From Sphingomonadales bacterium (GTDB lineage Bacteria > Pseudomonadota > Alphaproteobacteria > Sphingomonadales > Sphingomonadaceae), in NCBI GenBank assembly GCA_016707885.1, contig JADJGU010000001.1:809501-873500 (forward strand): 64,000 nt of DNA, in the 5' to 3' direction. The notes beneath the pieces are model-generated. The model did not search any database, was not told the origin of the DNA, and saw nothing but the letters and a program-made list of their open reading frames with translations. A program made the position numbers and the translations under genes. Shown piece after piece: positions 52,809 to 61,288 of the stretch. Within the stretch, counting starts at the first letter, position 1; the number at the start of each line of letters is the position of its first letter.

Positions 52809-54164
52809 GTGAAGGATGGCATCGGCGCAACAGCCGAGGGCGAAGGTGCGGGCATAACCCGCAGAACCGCCGCTTATTATTCCGCCAGTGTCGGCCCGAT
52901 TGCGATTATGGGGCTGCCGCTCTCCATCTACCTACCGCCGTATATCAGCGAAGGCGGCGTCGTGGCCGTGGCGCTGGTCGGGCTGATGTTTTCGATCAGC
53001 ACGCTGTGGGACGGCATTGTCGATCCATTGATCGGGACAATGATCGACCGCAAATCGAAGGGCGAGGCCCCACATCGCCGCTGGATGGCGCAGGCTGCGC
53101 TTCCGCTAGTTCTGCTCCTCGCATTGCTGGTTACGATTGGCGACCGGCTGCATTTATGGGCGCTACTGCCGCTGCTTCTGCTCTATTATTCCTGCTACAG
53201 CCTGTTCGACGTTGCCCATCTCGCCTGGGGATCGGCGCTGTCCAATGGCCGGTCAGAGGTCAGCGCGCGGCTGTTCGGCGCGCGTGAATATACCGCCAAG
53301 TTCGTTCTGGTTGTCGCTTTCGCGGCACCCGCGCTTGCGCAGTTTCTGTTCCCCGAAATAAGCCTGCAGGGCCGGATCATCGCCTATGTCAGTCTGGTCG
53401 CTATCGCCATGCCGCTGGCGCTGCTCGCCAACCGCAAGGTGCCTGCCCGGCCAGTCATCGTCGATCCCGGTTTCGGTTGGCGGCGCGAACTGAAACTATC
53501 GCTACAGTCGCCTTCGCTGCTCCTCATCATGGTCGTCCACTTCCTCAACGCCTTTGCCTTCGGCGCGATGGCGTCGACCTATATCTTCTTCGCGGAGGCT
53601 TATCTCCGGCTCGACCAGCATGGTTCGCTGCTGCTGTTCCTGACCTTTGTCGGAGGCGCGATCACCACGCCGCTGTGGACGATGGCTGCCAGAAAGTTGG
53701 GCAAGCCCAGGGGCATGATCCTGATGTGCGTGACGCTCGTCCTGCTGCTCATCGGCGGGATGCAATTGCCGCTCGCGGGGCAGTTGCTGCCCTCCGCCAT
53801 TTATACAATGATCCTCGGCGGAGCCTTCATGGGGCTGATCTTCATCTTCGGGATGATCGCCGACTATGCCCCGGTCGACGCGCAGATTTGCGGGCGCGAC
53901 CGGACGGCGTTCATTTTTGCGACCGGCAATCTGATGCAGAAACTGGGCAATGCCTCGGCGCTGGCGATTTCATACTGGCTGTTGGGGCAGTTCGGTTTTG
54001 ATCCGGAACACGCAGAAGAACATGGCGACATTGTCCGCAACATCTGGGCCGGACTGCCGATTGCGGCATGGGGGCTGGCGGCGATCGTCGCGCTGTTCCT
54101 TGTCCGCCAGCCATGGGCACAGGTGCGTCACTTGCCCCTTCCCCACGCGACTGCGACGCGTTAG
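52809..54164 (+). CDS. MFS transporter, GPH (MelB-like) family
   Basis: 451 residues from a GTG at 52809, preceded by GAGGAGAA. Twelve hydrophobic segments. The GPH signature appears as WDGIVDPLIGTMIDR (D-x-x-DP--G--SDR type), and LSNGRSEVSARLFGAREY follows, another family segment. GPH members import sugars or other solutes with Na+ or H+. It is the first gene after tRNA-Trp and is followed after 9 bases by a PhyH-type dioxygenase, so the pair may import and oxidise the same compound; this is inference. Confidence 0.9.
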   Translation: MKDGIGATAEGEGAGITRRTAAYYSASVGPIAIMGLPLSIYLPPYISEGGVVAVALVGLMFSISTLWDGIVDPLIGTMIDRKSKGEAPHRRWMAQAALPLVLLLALLVTIGDRLHLWALLPLLLLYYSCYSLFDVAHLAWGSALSNGRSEVSARLFGAREYTAKFVLVVAFAAPALAQFLFPEISLQGRIIAYVSLVAIAMPLALLANRKVPARPVIVDPGFGWRRELKLSLQSPSLLLIMVVHFLNAFAFGAMASTYIFFAEAYLRLDQHGSLLLFLTFVGGAITTPLWTMAARKLGKPRGMILMCVTLVLLLIGGMQLPLAGQLLPSAIYTMILGGAFMGLIFIFGMIADYAPVDAQICGRDRTAFIFATGNLMQKLGNASALAISYWLLGQFGFDPEHAEEHGDIVRNIWAGLPIAAWGLAAIVALFLVRQPWAQVRHLPLPHATATR

Positions 54165-54173
54165 GCTGCAGTC

Positions 54174-55031
54174 ATGGAGAGAGAGAATTGGCAGGAGTCG
54201 ATAGCCGATCCCGCACGCTTCGTGGCGCTTCGTGCGGACTATGACCGCGACGGCTATCTGATTTTCCCATCGGTACTTTCTGCCGAAAAGGTCGCGGAAT
54301 TGAGCGCCGCGCTGACGCCGCATCTTGAGCAGAATTTAGCCGGTCGCAATGATTTCGAAGGGCTGAAAACCAACCGGGTCTATGCGATGCTCGCCAAATC
54401 GCCGCTCTTTGCCGACCTCGCCATCCACCCGCTGGTGCTCGCCTTTGCCGAGGCTGAACTGGGGCGTGAATGCTTGCTGTCAGCCTGTCTGGCGATCAAC
54501 ATCCATCCCGGCGAAACAGTGCAGCCCTGGCATTATGACGACAGCCATTACCGCCTGCCACGCCCGCGTGCGTCGCTTGGCCTCAGCGCCTTCTGGACGA
54601 TCGACGAAACCACCGAAGAAAATGGTGCGACCGAGATATTGCCCGGCAGCCATCTCTGGCCAGAGCAGCAGATAGAAGGCGGTAACACTTTCTCGACATT
54701 CAAAGACCGAACCGAAAAGAGCCAAGATGAAGATCCTGGTGCGCGGCCCGATGCCGTCAAGGCGGTGATGCCCGCAGGCTCGCTGATGATCGCCAAAGGA
54801 ACGCTGTGGCATCGCGGCGGTGCGAACCGCTCCAATCAGCCGCGCCTCATCATCACCCCGCAATATTGCCCGGGCTGGACGCGCACGCTGGAGAATATGA
54901 GCCTTGCCGTTCCGCCCGCAATCGCCGCCACATTGCCCGAGCGCGCGCGCGAACTGATCGGCTATTCTATACATCCGCCTTTCATGGGCTATGTCGACGG
55001 CATGCACCCGTCGCGGGTAATGGCGCGCTGA
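54174..55031 (+). CDS. Phytanoyl-CoA dioxygenase (PhyH) family protein
   Basis: 285 residues. The Fe(II) site is WHYDDSHYRLP (HxD) and the distal His is in LWHRGGANRS, with the 2-oxoglutarate Arg in PRLIITPQ. LPGSHLWPEQQ is typical of PhyH-like enzymes. They hydroxylate diverse substrates, and the true substrate here is unknown. It begins 9 bases after the MFS gene and is convergent with the phytase gene, with 7 bases between. Confidence 0.88.
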   Translation: MERENWQESIADPARFVALRADYDRDGYLIFPSVLSAEKVAELSAALTPHLEQNLAGRNDFEGLKTNRVYAMLAKSPLFADLAIHPLVLAFAEAELGRECLLSACLAINIHPGETVQPWHYDDSHYRLPRPRASLGLSAFWTIDETTEENGATEILPGSHLWPEQQIEGGNTFSTFKDRTEKSQDEDPGARPDAVKAVMPAGSLMIAKGTLWHRGGANRSNQPRLIITPQYCPGWTRTLENMSLAVPPAIAATLPERARELIGYSIHPPFMGYVDGMHPSRVMAR

Positions 55032-55038
55032 GCGCCGC

Positions 55039-56109
55039 CTATTTGAGCTTCAGCGCCTTCCGCACATCAGCCCATGCGACATACTTGAAATTCTGCGTCT
55101 CTGGCGCGTTATCGCCATCCTGCACAACCATTAGCCCGCCTGGATAGTCTGGTCCGAAGTCGCCGAGTGCCAGTTCCAGCCCATCGGTTTCCTGCACGCC
55201 GTCAATGCTACCGTCAGCAATGCGGAAGCGCCCAATATAGCGGCCATCCTTCAACCGGTAGAGCACATAGGCATAGTCGCCCTGGCTCGACGCGAGCAAA
55301 TAGCCGCCGCTCTTGCCTGACGGCGCAATAGCCAACCCTTCCGCGTCAGCCACCAGCCGCTTGCCATCGGCGCGGCCCAGCCTTTTCGGCTTTGTCGATC
55401 CGTTAGGGCGGGCATCGAAGCGCCACAGGCCGACATCTTCCTCCGCCACATAAAGCAATCCAGTGCGGTCATCGACCACACAGCCTTCGGATTGCGTGCC
55501 CAGCTTCATGCTCCGCACCACCTTGCCGCTGGGGGTCGCGCCCGCAAGGTTGAGTTCAACCTGATCGATGCGGCCATCCTTGAGCACTAGAAAGGCAAAG
55601 ACCTGCCCATCACTTTTGCGCTGCCATAGGCACATACCATAGGCTTCGCCGGGGCCGACGGGCAGGTTGGCAAGCGGTACCAGCTTGCGCGCGTCGGTAT
55701 CGAGCGTGAACAATGCGGCCGCCGCATTAGCCTCATCCCGTCGATCGCTGGCTACGACCAACACCGACGGCCTTCCATTCACCGGCACATTGGCGCGCAA
55801 ATCGACATTGTTGAGCCGAGGCGAGGGCGTGAAGCCCACTGCCTTGCCGCTCATGTCATAGACATGGATGCCCGCTTTCTTGTCGGTGCCGACCACCAGG
55901 CTTTTGGCCGGGTTAGTCGGATGCCGCCAGATAGCCGGATCGTCCGCCGCATCATCGGCGGTACCGACCGGTGTGGTTTCGGCCTTGGCCGTGACAGATT
56001 TGGCTGGAAACGCTGTCGCCATCAACTGCTCGACGGGAATTTCAACCTCGTCCTGCGCTGCAGCCAAACTGGCTGCGGAGAGGACAATGAAAAGGGGAAA
56101 GAGTCGCAT
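55039..56109 (-). CDS. Beta-propeller phytase (3-phytase)
   Basis: 356 residues from the ATG at 56109. A signal peptide is present (LFPLFIVLSAASLAAAQ). AADDPAIWRHPTNPAKSLVVG (shown here to 20: ADDPAIWRHPTNPAKSLVVG) and AGIHVYDMSG, NNVDLRANVPV and TQSEGCVVDD are the calcium and phosphate ligands and blades of PF02333-type phytase. Six propeller blades fit the length. It releases phosphate from phytate in the periplasm. It starts 2 bases after the TonB-receptor stop, so the pair is one unit behind the Pho-box-like site at 58541. Confidence 0.93.
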   Translation of the reverse strand: MRLFPLFIVLSAASLAAAQDEVEIPVEQLMATAFPAKSVTAKAETTPVGTADDAADDPAIWRHPTNPAKSLVVGTDKKAGIHVYDMSGKAVGFTPSPRLNNVDLRANVPVNGRPSVLVVASDRRDEANAAAALFTLDTDARKLVPLANLPVGPGEAYGMCLWQRKSDGQVFAFLVLKDGRIDQVELNLAGATPSGKVVRSMKLGTQSEGCVVDDRTGLLYVAEEDVGLWRFDARPNGSTKPKRLGRADGKRLVADAEGLAIAPSGKSGGYLLASSQGDYAYVLYRLKDGRYIGRFRIADGSIDGVQETDGLELALGDFGPDYPGGLMVVQDGDNAPETQNFKYVAWADVRKALKLK

Positions 56110-56111
56110 GA

Positions 56112-58469
56112 TCAAAAGGCCATGCGTGCCATGATCTGAAACACAGGGCCCGCCTTTTCAGCTTCCAGCTCATACTCATCAAAGCTGCGATCAAGCTGAT
56201 CGGTGATTGTCGTGAATTTGTTGAACTTTTCACGTTTTTTGCCATTCAACAGGTTCGAACCGACCGCGCGGATGGTGAAGCTCTCGCCAAAGCGCTTCTC
56301 AATGAACAGTTCGAGATCGGCACCATAAGAGGTGAAGATTTCTTCCCCGACAATCCGGTCAAATGCGCCGCCCTGTTTGCGATAGGTCGCACCAAAGGCG
56401 GCACCCAGTTTCGGCAGATCCTGAATCACGCCGAAATTATAGACATATTTGGATTGGCCGTTGAAGCGACGCTGTCCGGCGAAATCGCGGATCTCGCTGT
56501 CGAGCAATGACAGATTGCCGAAGATGCCGGTATTGTCGAGGCCAAGGAAGCCGAGGTTGGTCGAAAGATCAAACTCGATGCCATAGACCTTGCCGTCACC
56601 TGCATTTTGCGGCTGCAGCACGAAAGTGCCCGGGCCTTCCGAACCTTCGACGCCTGTGTTGGCCAGTTCGATAAGGTCATTGACCTTGCGGTAGAACAAA
56701 TTGACCCCGACCACGCCGGTGCGGCCGATGCGATGTTCATAACCCAGATCAGCACCCCATGCGGTTTCGGGGCGCAGCGCCGGGTTACCCTGCAAATCAT
56801 TATCGCCAAGCTCCGCCTCCAGCAGCGCAGGCGACAGGAAGTCGAGGCGCGGACGCCGGTTGGTGCGTGCGACCGAAGCGGTAATCCGGCCGCCATTTTC
56901 GAGTTCGACCTTCAGTGAAGCCGACGGCAACAGGAAGGAATAGTCATTCGACTGTTCGGCAAGCGCCGGAGCAACGGTCAGGTCATTGACCGAAAAATCT
57001 GTGCTTTCGTAACGAAGCCCGGCGAGGAATGACAGGTTGCCCGCCTTGCCCTCGACCTCGGCATAAAAGTCCAACCGGTCTTCCTCGATGACGTTCAGCC
57101 CACCCGGAGGGGGAAGCAGTGGATCTGGTGCGGTGGCAAATTCGGTCGGGTTGCGTGCAAACTGATCCCAGCTGTGCGCGGCTACGGTCAGATTGAACCG
57201 GTTGCGATCTTCGGCGATGCTGGTGTCGCGGTCCTTGTTTTGCATGAATCCGCCGACGATCAACTTGACGCCTGCGGACAGATCAAAAGCATGCTCAAGA
57301 TTGAACGACAATTCCTTGTCGGTGATCCGGCGCGCGGTGACATCGCCAGTGAAACGTGGCGTCGCACGGTCAAAGTCGATTTCATGTTCGGTTTCGTCCT
57401 GGGCATCATCGAAACGCGAATAGCCGACCTTGAACTTGCTTTCACCCAGCGACCATTCATGCGCCAGCTTGCCTGACAGGCTGTAGCTTTCCTGTTCGAT
57501 GTCGTTCACATTTGCGTTGTCGCTCAGCAGATTGCCGGCCGGGGTCCCGCGCACCGGGCCGTTGATATTGGTCGGATGGTCATATTCAAACGAGCGCTCG
57601 GTTTCGGTCCGGTCGGTTTTGACATAATAGCCCGCCAGTTCGAAATCGGTGGTTTCGCCGTCAATGTCATAAGAGGCGTTGAAGGCATAGTCGGTGCCGT
57701 CGCGCGTATCGGTCTGATCTTCGCGATTGTCGAAATCGTCGGTGGCATAGTCCGGATTGTTTTCCGGCGAGTCGCCATAGCGAAAACTCGATTTCAGCTT
57801 GGGGTTGTAACGCCCCTGCACATTCGCACCGAGCAGGATGCGGCCCGGCCCGAGAGCACCACCGAACACAGCGCCAAAGCTGGGTTTGATTTCGCCATCA
57901 TCAAAGAACAGCGCCCCGCCGCGCACATAGCCGCCATCCAACTGGTAACCGTCGCGCAGCACGATGTTGAGCGTACCTGCAACCGCATCGCCCGTACGGC
58001 GGGCCGAAGAAGAGCGGACAATCTCTACCTGCTTGATGAGTTCGGCCGGGATGCGGTCCAGGAAGAAGGAACGGTCGGCGTTCGATCCGGGCACCTTTTC
58101 GCCATTGATCAGGATCTGGGTATAGCCCGGCTCCAGCCCGCGCAAACGAGCGCCATCGCTTTCGATAACGTCTGACAGGAAGGTCACCGAAGGCACACGC
58201 TTCAGCGCATCCCCCGCAGTCAATGGTTCGAAACGCTGAAAATATTGCTCGTCATAGACAAGGATCGGCTCGGCAGCGTCATCGCGGTTGCGATAACCGA
58301 TCTGCCCCTGCACCACGATCTCACGCGCAGTCTGGATACCCTCGCCGCTTTCATCGACCGGGGCGACTTCTTCCTGCGCCAGTGCAGGTGATGCCAAGAG
58401 GGCAGCGCCCGCCAGAAACAGGTTACGCATACGAAAAGTGCGGCCGGATATTTGAGTATCGAATTGCAT
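56112..58469 (-). CDS. TonB-dependent receptor (phytase-linked)
   Basis: 785 residues from the ATG at 58469 (58430 is an alternative). Signal peptide MRNLFLAGAALLASPALAQ. The plug has LRGLEPGYTQILINGEKVPG and QVEIVRSSSARRTGDAVAGT; the barrel ends QIMARMAF with terminal Phe. The unusual 'SSSARRTGDAVAGTLNIVLRDG' style plug is common to receptors beside phytases. It is presumably the uptake channel for the phytate or its products, by analogy with known phytase-receptor loci. It is transcribed ahead of the phytase gene. Confidence 0.92.
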   Translation of the reverse strand: MQFDTQISGRTFRMRNLFLAGAALLASPALAQEEVAPVDESGEGIQTAREIVVQGQIGYRNRDDAAEPILVYDEQYFQRFEPLTAGDALKRVPSVTFLSDVIESDGARLRGLEPGYTQILINGEKVPGSNADRSFFLDRIPAELIKQVEIVRSSSARRTGDAVAGTLNIVLRDGYQLDGGYVRGGALFFDDGEIKPSFGAVFGGALGPGRILLGANVQGRYNPKLKSSFRYGDSPENNPDYATDDFDNREDQTDTRDGTDYAFNASYDIDGETTDFELAGYYVKTDRTETERSFEYDHPTNINGPVRGTPAGNLLSDNANVNDIEQESYSLSGKLAHEWSLGESKFKVGYSRFDDAQDETEHEIDFDRATPRFTGDVTARRITDKELSFNLEHAFDLSAGVKLIVGGFMQNKDRDTSIAEDRNRFNLTVAAHSWDQFARNPTEFATAPDPLLPPPGGLNVIEEDRLDFYAEVEGKAGNLSFLAGLRYESTDFSVNDLTVAPALAEQSNDYSFLLPSASLKVELENGGRITASVARTNRRPRLDFLSPALLEAELGDNDLQGNPALRPETAWGADLGYEHRIGRTGVVGVNLFYRKVNDLIELANTGVEGSEGPGTFVLQPQNAGDGKVYGIEFDLSTNLGFLGLDNTGIFGNLSLLDSEIRDFAGQRRFNGQSKYVYNFGVIQDLPKLGAAFGATYRKQGGAFDRIVGEEIFTSYGADLELFIEKRFGESFTIRAVGSNLLNGKKREKFNKFTTITDQLDRSFDEYELEAEKAGPVFQIMARMAF

Positions 58470-58540
58470 GTTTTTGCCCCATTCAACGAGTGTGATGGGG
58501 CGCCGCTAGTCGGGCTGTGTGAAATTTTGACGATGATTCG

Positions 58541-58558
58541 GCGACACTTTGATGACAC
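58541..58558 (-). promoter_or_regulatory. Pho-box-like site upstream of the TonB-receptor/phytase pair
   Basis: Read on the minus strand the site is GTGTCATCAAAGTGTCGC, two TGTC half-sites with an 11-base period. The PhoB consensus is CTGTCAT-N4-CTGTCA(C/T), so 5 or more bases match in each half. It lies about 72 bases before the receptor ATG, a reasonable position for PhoB activation in phosphate starvation. The match is by eye. Confidence 0.5.
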
Positions 58559-58672
58559 AAATCCTGCAAATGGATTTTCGGGCGCCCCCGGCAACAGCTG
58601 GGTGGCAGCTTCCCGCTTGCGACTCCGCGAAATCACCGCTAAAGGACTGGTCTTTCCGAAATCGGAACCTAT

Positions 58673-58701
58673 ATCGCTCCCGACCAGAAACCGGGAGCGA
58701 T
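58673..58701 (+). other. Hairpin in the secE 5' leader
   Basis: ATCGCTCCCG (58673-58682) pairs perfectly with CGGGAGCGAT (58692-58701), loop of 9 bases, about 40 bases before the secE ATG. The upstream TTCCGA-AA-TCGGAA is a second small palindrome. No T-run follows, so it is more likely a leader structure than a terminator. The region between the TonB-receptor start and secE must supply promoters in both directions. Confidence 0.4.
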
Positions 58702-58740
58702 GGCGGCTATCCGGTGGGCGCGACTACAGGAAACAGGAAC

Positions 58741-58938
58741 ATGGCGAAGACCACACCCGGCCAATTCATCAATCAGGTGAAAGCCGAAATCGGCAAGGTC
58801 GTATGGCCGACCCGTCAGGAAACCACGCAAACGGCCATCATGGTGCTGATCATGACGATCATCCTTGCCATATTCTTCCTGGGCGTTGACGCCTTCTTCA
58901 ACATGGTAGTCAAAGGGCTGCTTAGCTTCGCGCAATAA
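58741..58938 (+). CDS. secE: Preprotein translocase subunit SecE
   Basis: 65 residues with a short cytoplasmic helix containing QVKAEIGKVVWPTRQET and one membrane helix (about 35-55). The EV-KV-WP-R-E motif is the SecE signature. It is the single-helix form usual outside enterics. ATG follows CAGGAAC. It precedes nusG by 53 bases, the conserved order. tRNA-Trp, its usual neighbour upstream, is 6 kb away. Confidence 0.95.
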   Translation: MAKTTPGQFINQVKAEIGKVVWPTRQETTQTAIMVLIMTIILAIFFLGVDAFFNMVVKGLLSFAQ

Positions 58939-58991
58939 GCGCATCCAAATTCAAACAGGCCGAAAGCCAAAGAAGGCGAAAGATTTACGAC

Positions 58992-59528
58992 ATGGCACGC
59001 TGGTACATCATCCACGCTTATTCGGGTTTCGAAAACAAGGTTCGCGACCAGATTGTCGCCGAAGCCGAACGCAAAGGCCTTTCCGCGCTGGTCGAAGCTG
59101 TCGAAGTGCCGACCGAGCAGGTCACCGAAGTCCGCCGTGGCAAAAAGGTGAAGGCCGAGCGCAAATTCTTCCCTGGCTATGTGCTGGCAAAGCTGAACAT
59201 GAACGACGATGTCTATCACCTCGTCAAGAACACGCCCAAGGTCACGGGTTTCCTCGGCGCGAACAACAAGCCGCAGCCGATCACCGAAACCGAAGCCGCC
59301 CGCATCCTGAACACCAAGGAAGAGCTGGCAGCGGCACCCAAGAAGCGCGTGTCGGTCGATTATGAAATTGGCGATCAGGTCAAGGTCTTGGACGGTCCCT
59401 TCGCCAGCTTCAATGGCGTGGTCGAGGAACTGGATTTCGACAAGAACCGTGTCAAAGTTTCGGTTTCGATCTTCGGTCGCGCGACCCCGGTCGAACTCGA
59501 TTTCGAACAGGTCGAATTGATGAAATAA
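58992..59528 (+). CDS. nusG: Transcription termination/antitermination protein NusG
   Basis: 178 residues. RWYIIHAYSGFENKVRDQI is the NusG N-terminal start and the KOW motif is GDQVKVLDGPFASFNGVVEE (near 130). KFFPGYVLAKLNM is also typical. NusG binds RNA polymerase and couples it to Rho and ribosomes. rplK normally follows directly in this lineage, but here a thioesterase, an UrcA protein and a regulator intervene over 3.9 kb. Confidence 0.96.
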   Translation: MARWYIIHAYSGFENKVRDQIVAEAERKGLSALVEAVEVPTEQVTEVRRGKKVKAERKFFPGYVLAKLNMNDDVYHLVKNTPKVTGFLGANNKPQPITETEAARILNTKEELAAAPKKRVSVDYEIGDQVKVLDGPFASFNGVVEELDFDKNRVKVSVSIFGRATPVELDFEQVELMK

Positions 59529-59577
59529 TGGCCGCATCCGGCCATATTTCTCAAGCCACAAAAATGGCAATGCGGTC

Positions 59578-60510
59578 ATGACTGACCGTATGCACAAACC
59601 TGAAGTAGCGGCGCGCGTGGAACAGGCGCGGGCATTGTTCGATTCGGTACCAGCCGAAGAAATGGTGCAAAGCATCAGCCGCCTGTTCGACCTCATACCC
59701 GACGAAGCACCCGACGAGTTCATCTTTCCGGCACTTCCCGCCACCAGCCGGGCGCGCATTTTCGGTGGGCAGGTTGTCGCGCAATCGCTGATGGCAGCCG
59801 CGCGCACGGTCGAACCCGACAAGCAGATCCATTCGTTGCACGCCTATTTCCTGCGCGGTGGACAGGAGACCGCGCCGCTGCATTTCCGCGTGCATCGCGA
59901 TTTTGACGGTCGCAGCTTTTCTAACCGCCGCGTTGTCGTTCGGCAGGAAGGCAAGGTGATCTTCAACCTGACCGCTTCTTTCCAGACGCCTGACCCCGGC
60001 CTCACCCATCAGGTGCCGATGCCCGACCTGCTGCCGCCTGAAGAGTGCTGGGATTTTGCAGACTTCGTCGCTGTCAGCCCGAATATGGACGACCGGTTGT
60101 TGCACCAGATGGCCCGGCCGCGCCCCTTTGAAATGCGCAGCTTCCGTCCGCCGCCCAAGGCAAAGGCGACCCAGCATTATCAGTGGTTCCGTCTGCGTGG
60201 CTCGATCGGCGACGATCCTTTGTTGAACCGCGCGTTTCTGGCATATGCCTCGGACATGGGCCTGCTATCGTCATCGATGCTGCCGCACGGGCTTAACTGG
60301 ACCACCCCGAGATTGTTTTCGACCAGCCTTGACCATGCGATGTGGTTCCACAACGACATGCGCGTCGATGACTGGTTCGTCTTTGTGATGGACAGCGGCT
60401 GGAGCGGCAACAGCCGCGGCATCAACCATGGCTATATCTACACGCGCGACGGCACGTTGATCGCCTCGGTCGTGCAGGAAGGCCTGCTGCGCTACAAGCC
60501 GCCTGCCTGA
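59578..60510 (+). CDS. tesB: Acyl-CoA thioesterase II
   Basis: 310 residues. The double hot-dog fold shows as ARIFGGQVVAQSLMAAART with the TesB pattern 'VFGGQV-AQAL-AA', then LHAYFLRGGQETAPLHFRV, RSFSNRRVVVRQEG and, in the second half, LDHAMWFHNDMRVDDW, with the catalytic Asp/Gln region near the end (SGNSRGINHGYIYTRDG). It hydrolyses medium to long acyl-CoA. It lies on the same strand as nusG, 49 bases after it. An ATG 4 codons in is an alternative start. Confidence 0.93.
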   Translation: MTDRMHKPEVAARVEQARALFDSVPAEEMVQSISRLFDLIPDEAPDEFIFPALPATSRARIFGGQVVAQSLMAAARTVEPDKQIHSLHAYFLRGGQETAPLHFRVHRDFDGRSFSNRRVVVRQEGKVIFNLTASFQTPDPGLTHQVPMPDLLPPEECWDFADFVAVSPNMDDRLLHQMARPRPFEMRSFRPPPKAKATQHYQWFRLRGSIGDDPLLNRAFLAYASDMGLLSSSMLPHGLNWTTPRLFSTSLDHAMWFHNDMRVDDWFVFVMDSGWSGNSRGINHGYIYTRDGTLIASVVQEGLLRYKPPA

Positions 60511-60559
60511 CAAACGCGCCGGAATGCAGGCGCGATGCGAAGCGTTGCACCCCAACGTT

Positions 60560-60594
60560 AAAAAATCCCCTGTCCGCGCTGCGCAGACAGGGGA
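60560..60594 (-). terminator. Rho-independent terminator of the UrcA gene
   Basis: TCCCCTGTC (60566-60574) and GACAGGGGA (60586-60594) form a 9-bp stem with an 11-base loop. On the minus strand the stem is followed by TTTTTT (bases 60565 to 60560), so it terminates the UrcA transcript, 50 bases past its stop. On the plus strand there is no comparable T-run. Confidence 0.8.
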
Positions 60595-60643
60595 AGTCTT
60601 ATCCGGCGACAGGGTCGCAACGCCGCCAGCAAGCTTGGTTGAA

Positions 60644-60997
60644 TCAGCCGTTATCCCGGGCAAGAATAGGCGTGATCGGAAGTTCGACCAGCCGTTCGAC
60701 ATCGATCATTGCCTTGCGCAGCGTCGCATCGAAACATTGCCTTTGGGCCTTTGCTGAATAGCGAACTGCTACACCTCCGGGTGTGCATACGTTGCGCGCG
60801 GCACGTTTGACGCGGCGCAAAAGCTGTTCGACGTCCTTTTCTTTGGACAGCTCCAAATCGTCATAATGCACCACTGCCATCGCATATTCGGTTCCCGGTC
60901 TTGCTGCGTGGGCCAATGGTGCGGTGACCATCATGCCATAAGCTGCCGAGGCAATCGTCGCCGCCATCAATGGCGTAAACTTCAATTTCAAATTCAT
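60644..60997 (-). CDS. UrcA family protein
   Basis: 117 residues from the ATG at 60997 with AGGA upstream. A signal peptide is present (MAATIASAAYGMMVTAPLAHA). The UrcA pattern VVHYDDLELSKEKDVEQLLRR (20 of it: VHYDDLELSKEKDVEQLLRR), then KRAARNVC and AQRQCFDAT, has the two conserved cysteines. UrcA proteins are small, exported and widespread in sphingomonads and caulobacters; their role is unknown. Divergent from the CadC-like regulator across a 291-bp region (60998-61288) in which I saw no clear operator. Confidence 0.85.
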   Translation of the reverse strand: MNLKLKFTPLMAATIASAAYGMMVTAPLAHAARPGTEYAMAVVHYDDLELSKEKDVEQLLRRVKRAARNVCTPGGVAVRYSAKAQRQCFDATLRKAMIDVERLVELPITPILARDNG

Positions 60998-61288
60998 TCC
61001 TGAACACTCCAACTCATAATGAAACAACAGGCCGCGAAACCGCAACCCGCCCCTGTTGAGCAAAGTGTTATCCCGGACAGTTGTTCGAAGTCCTGCGAAT
61101 GGAATGAGATTTCACTGATATTTTTGGAAAAGCATCTGGCCGCGAAAATCGTCCGCTTTGTCCCGGTTTCCGTAGCGTTAGTCGAAAATCTGTCGCGCCG
61201 ATCACCGCGACATCATATATGAGGAAGTTCTGAGGGTCGCATTTTCAGGCTGTATTCGGGTGCCCGTTTAGCCTCAGGAAGTAGATAA

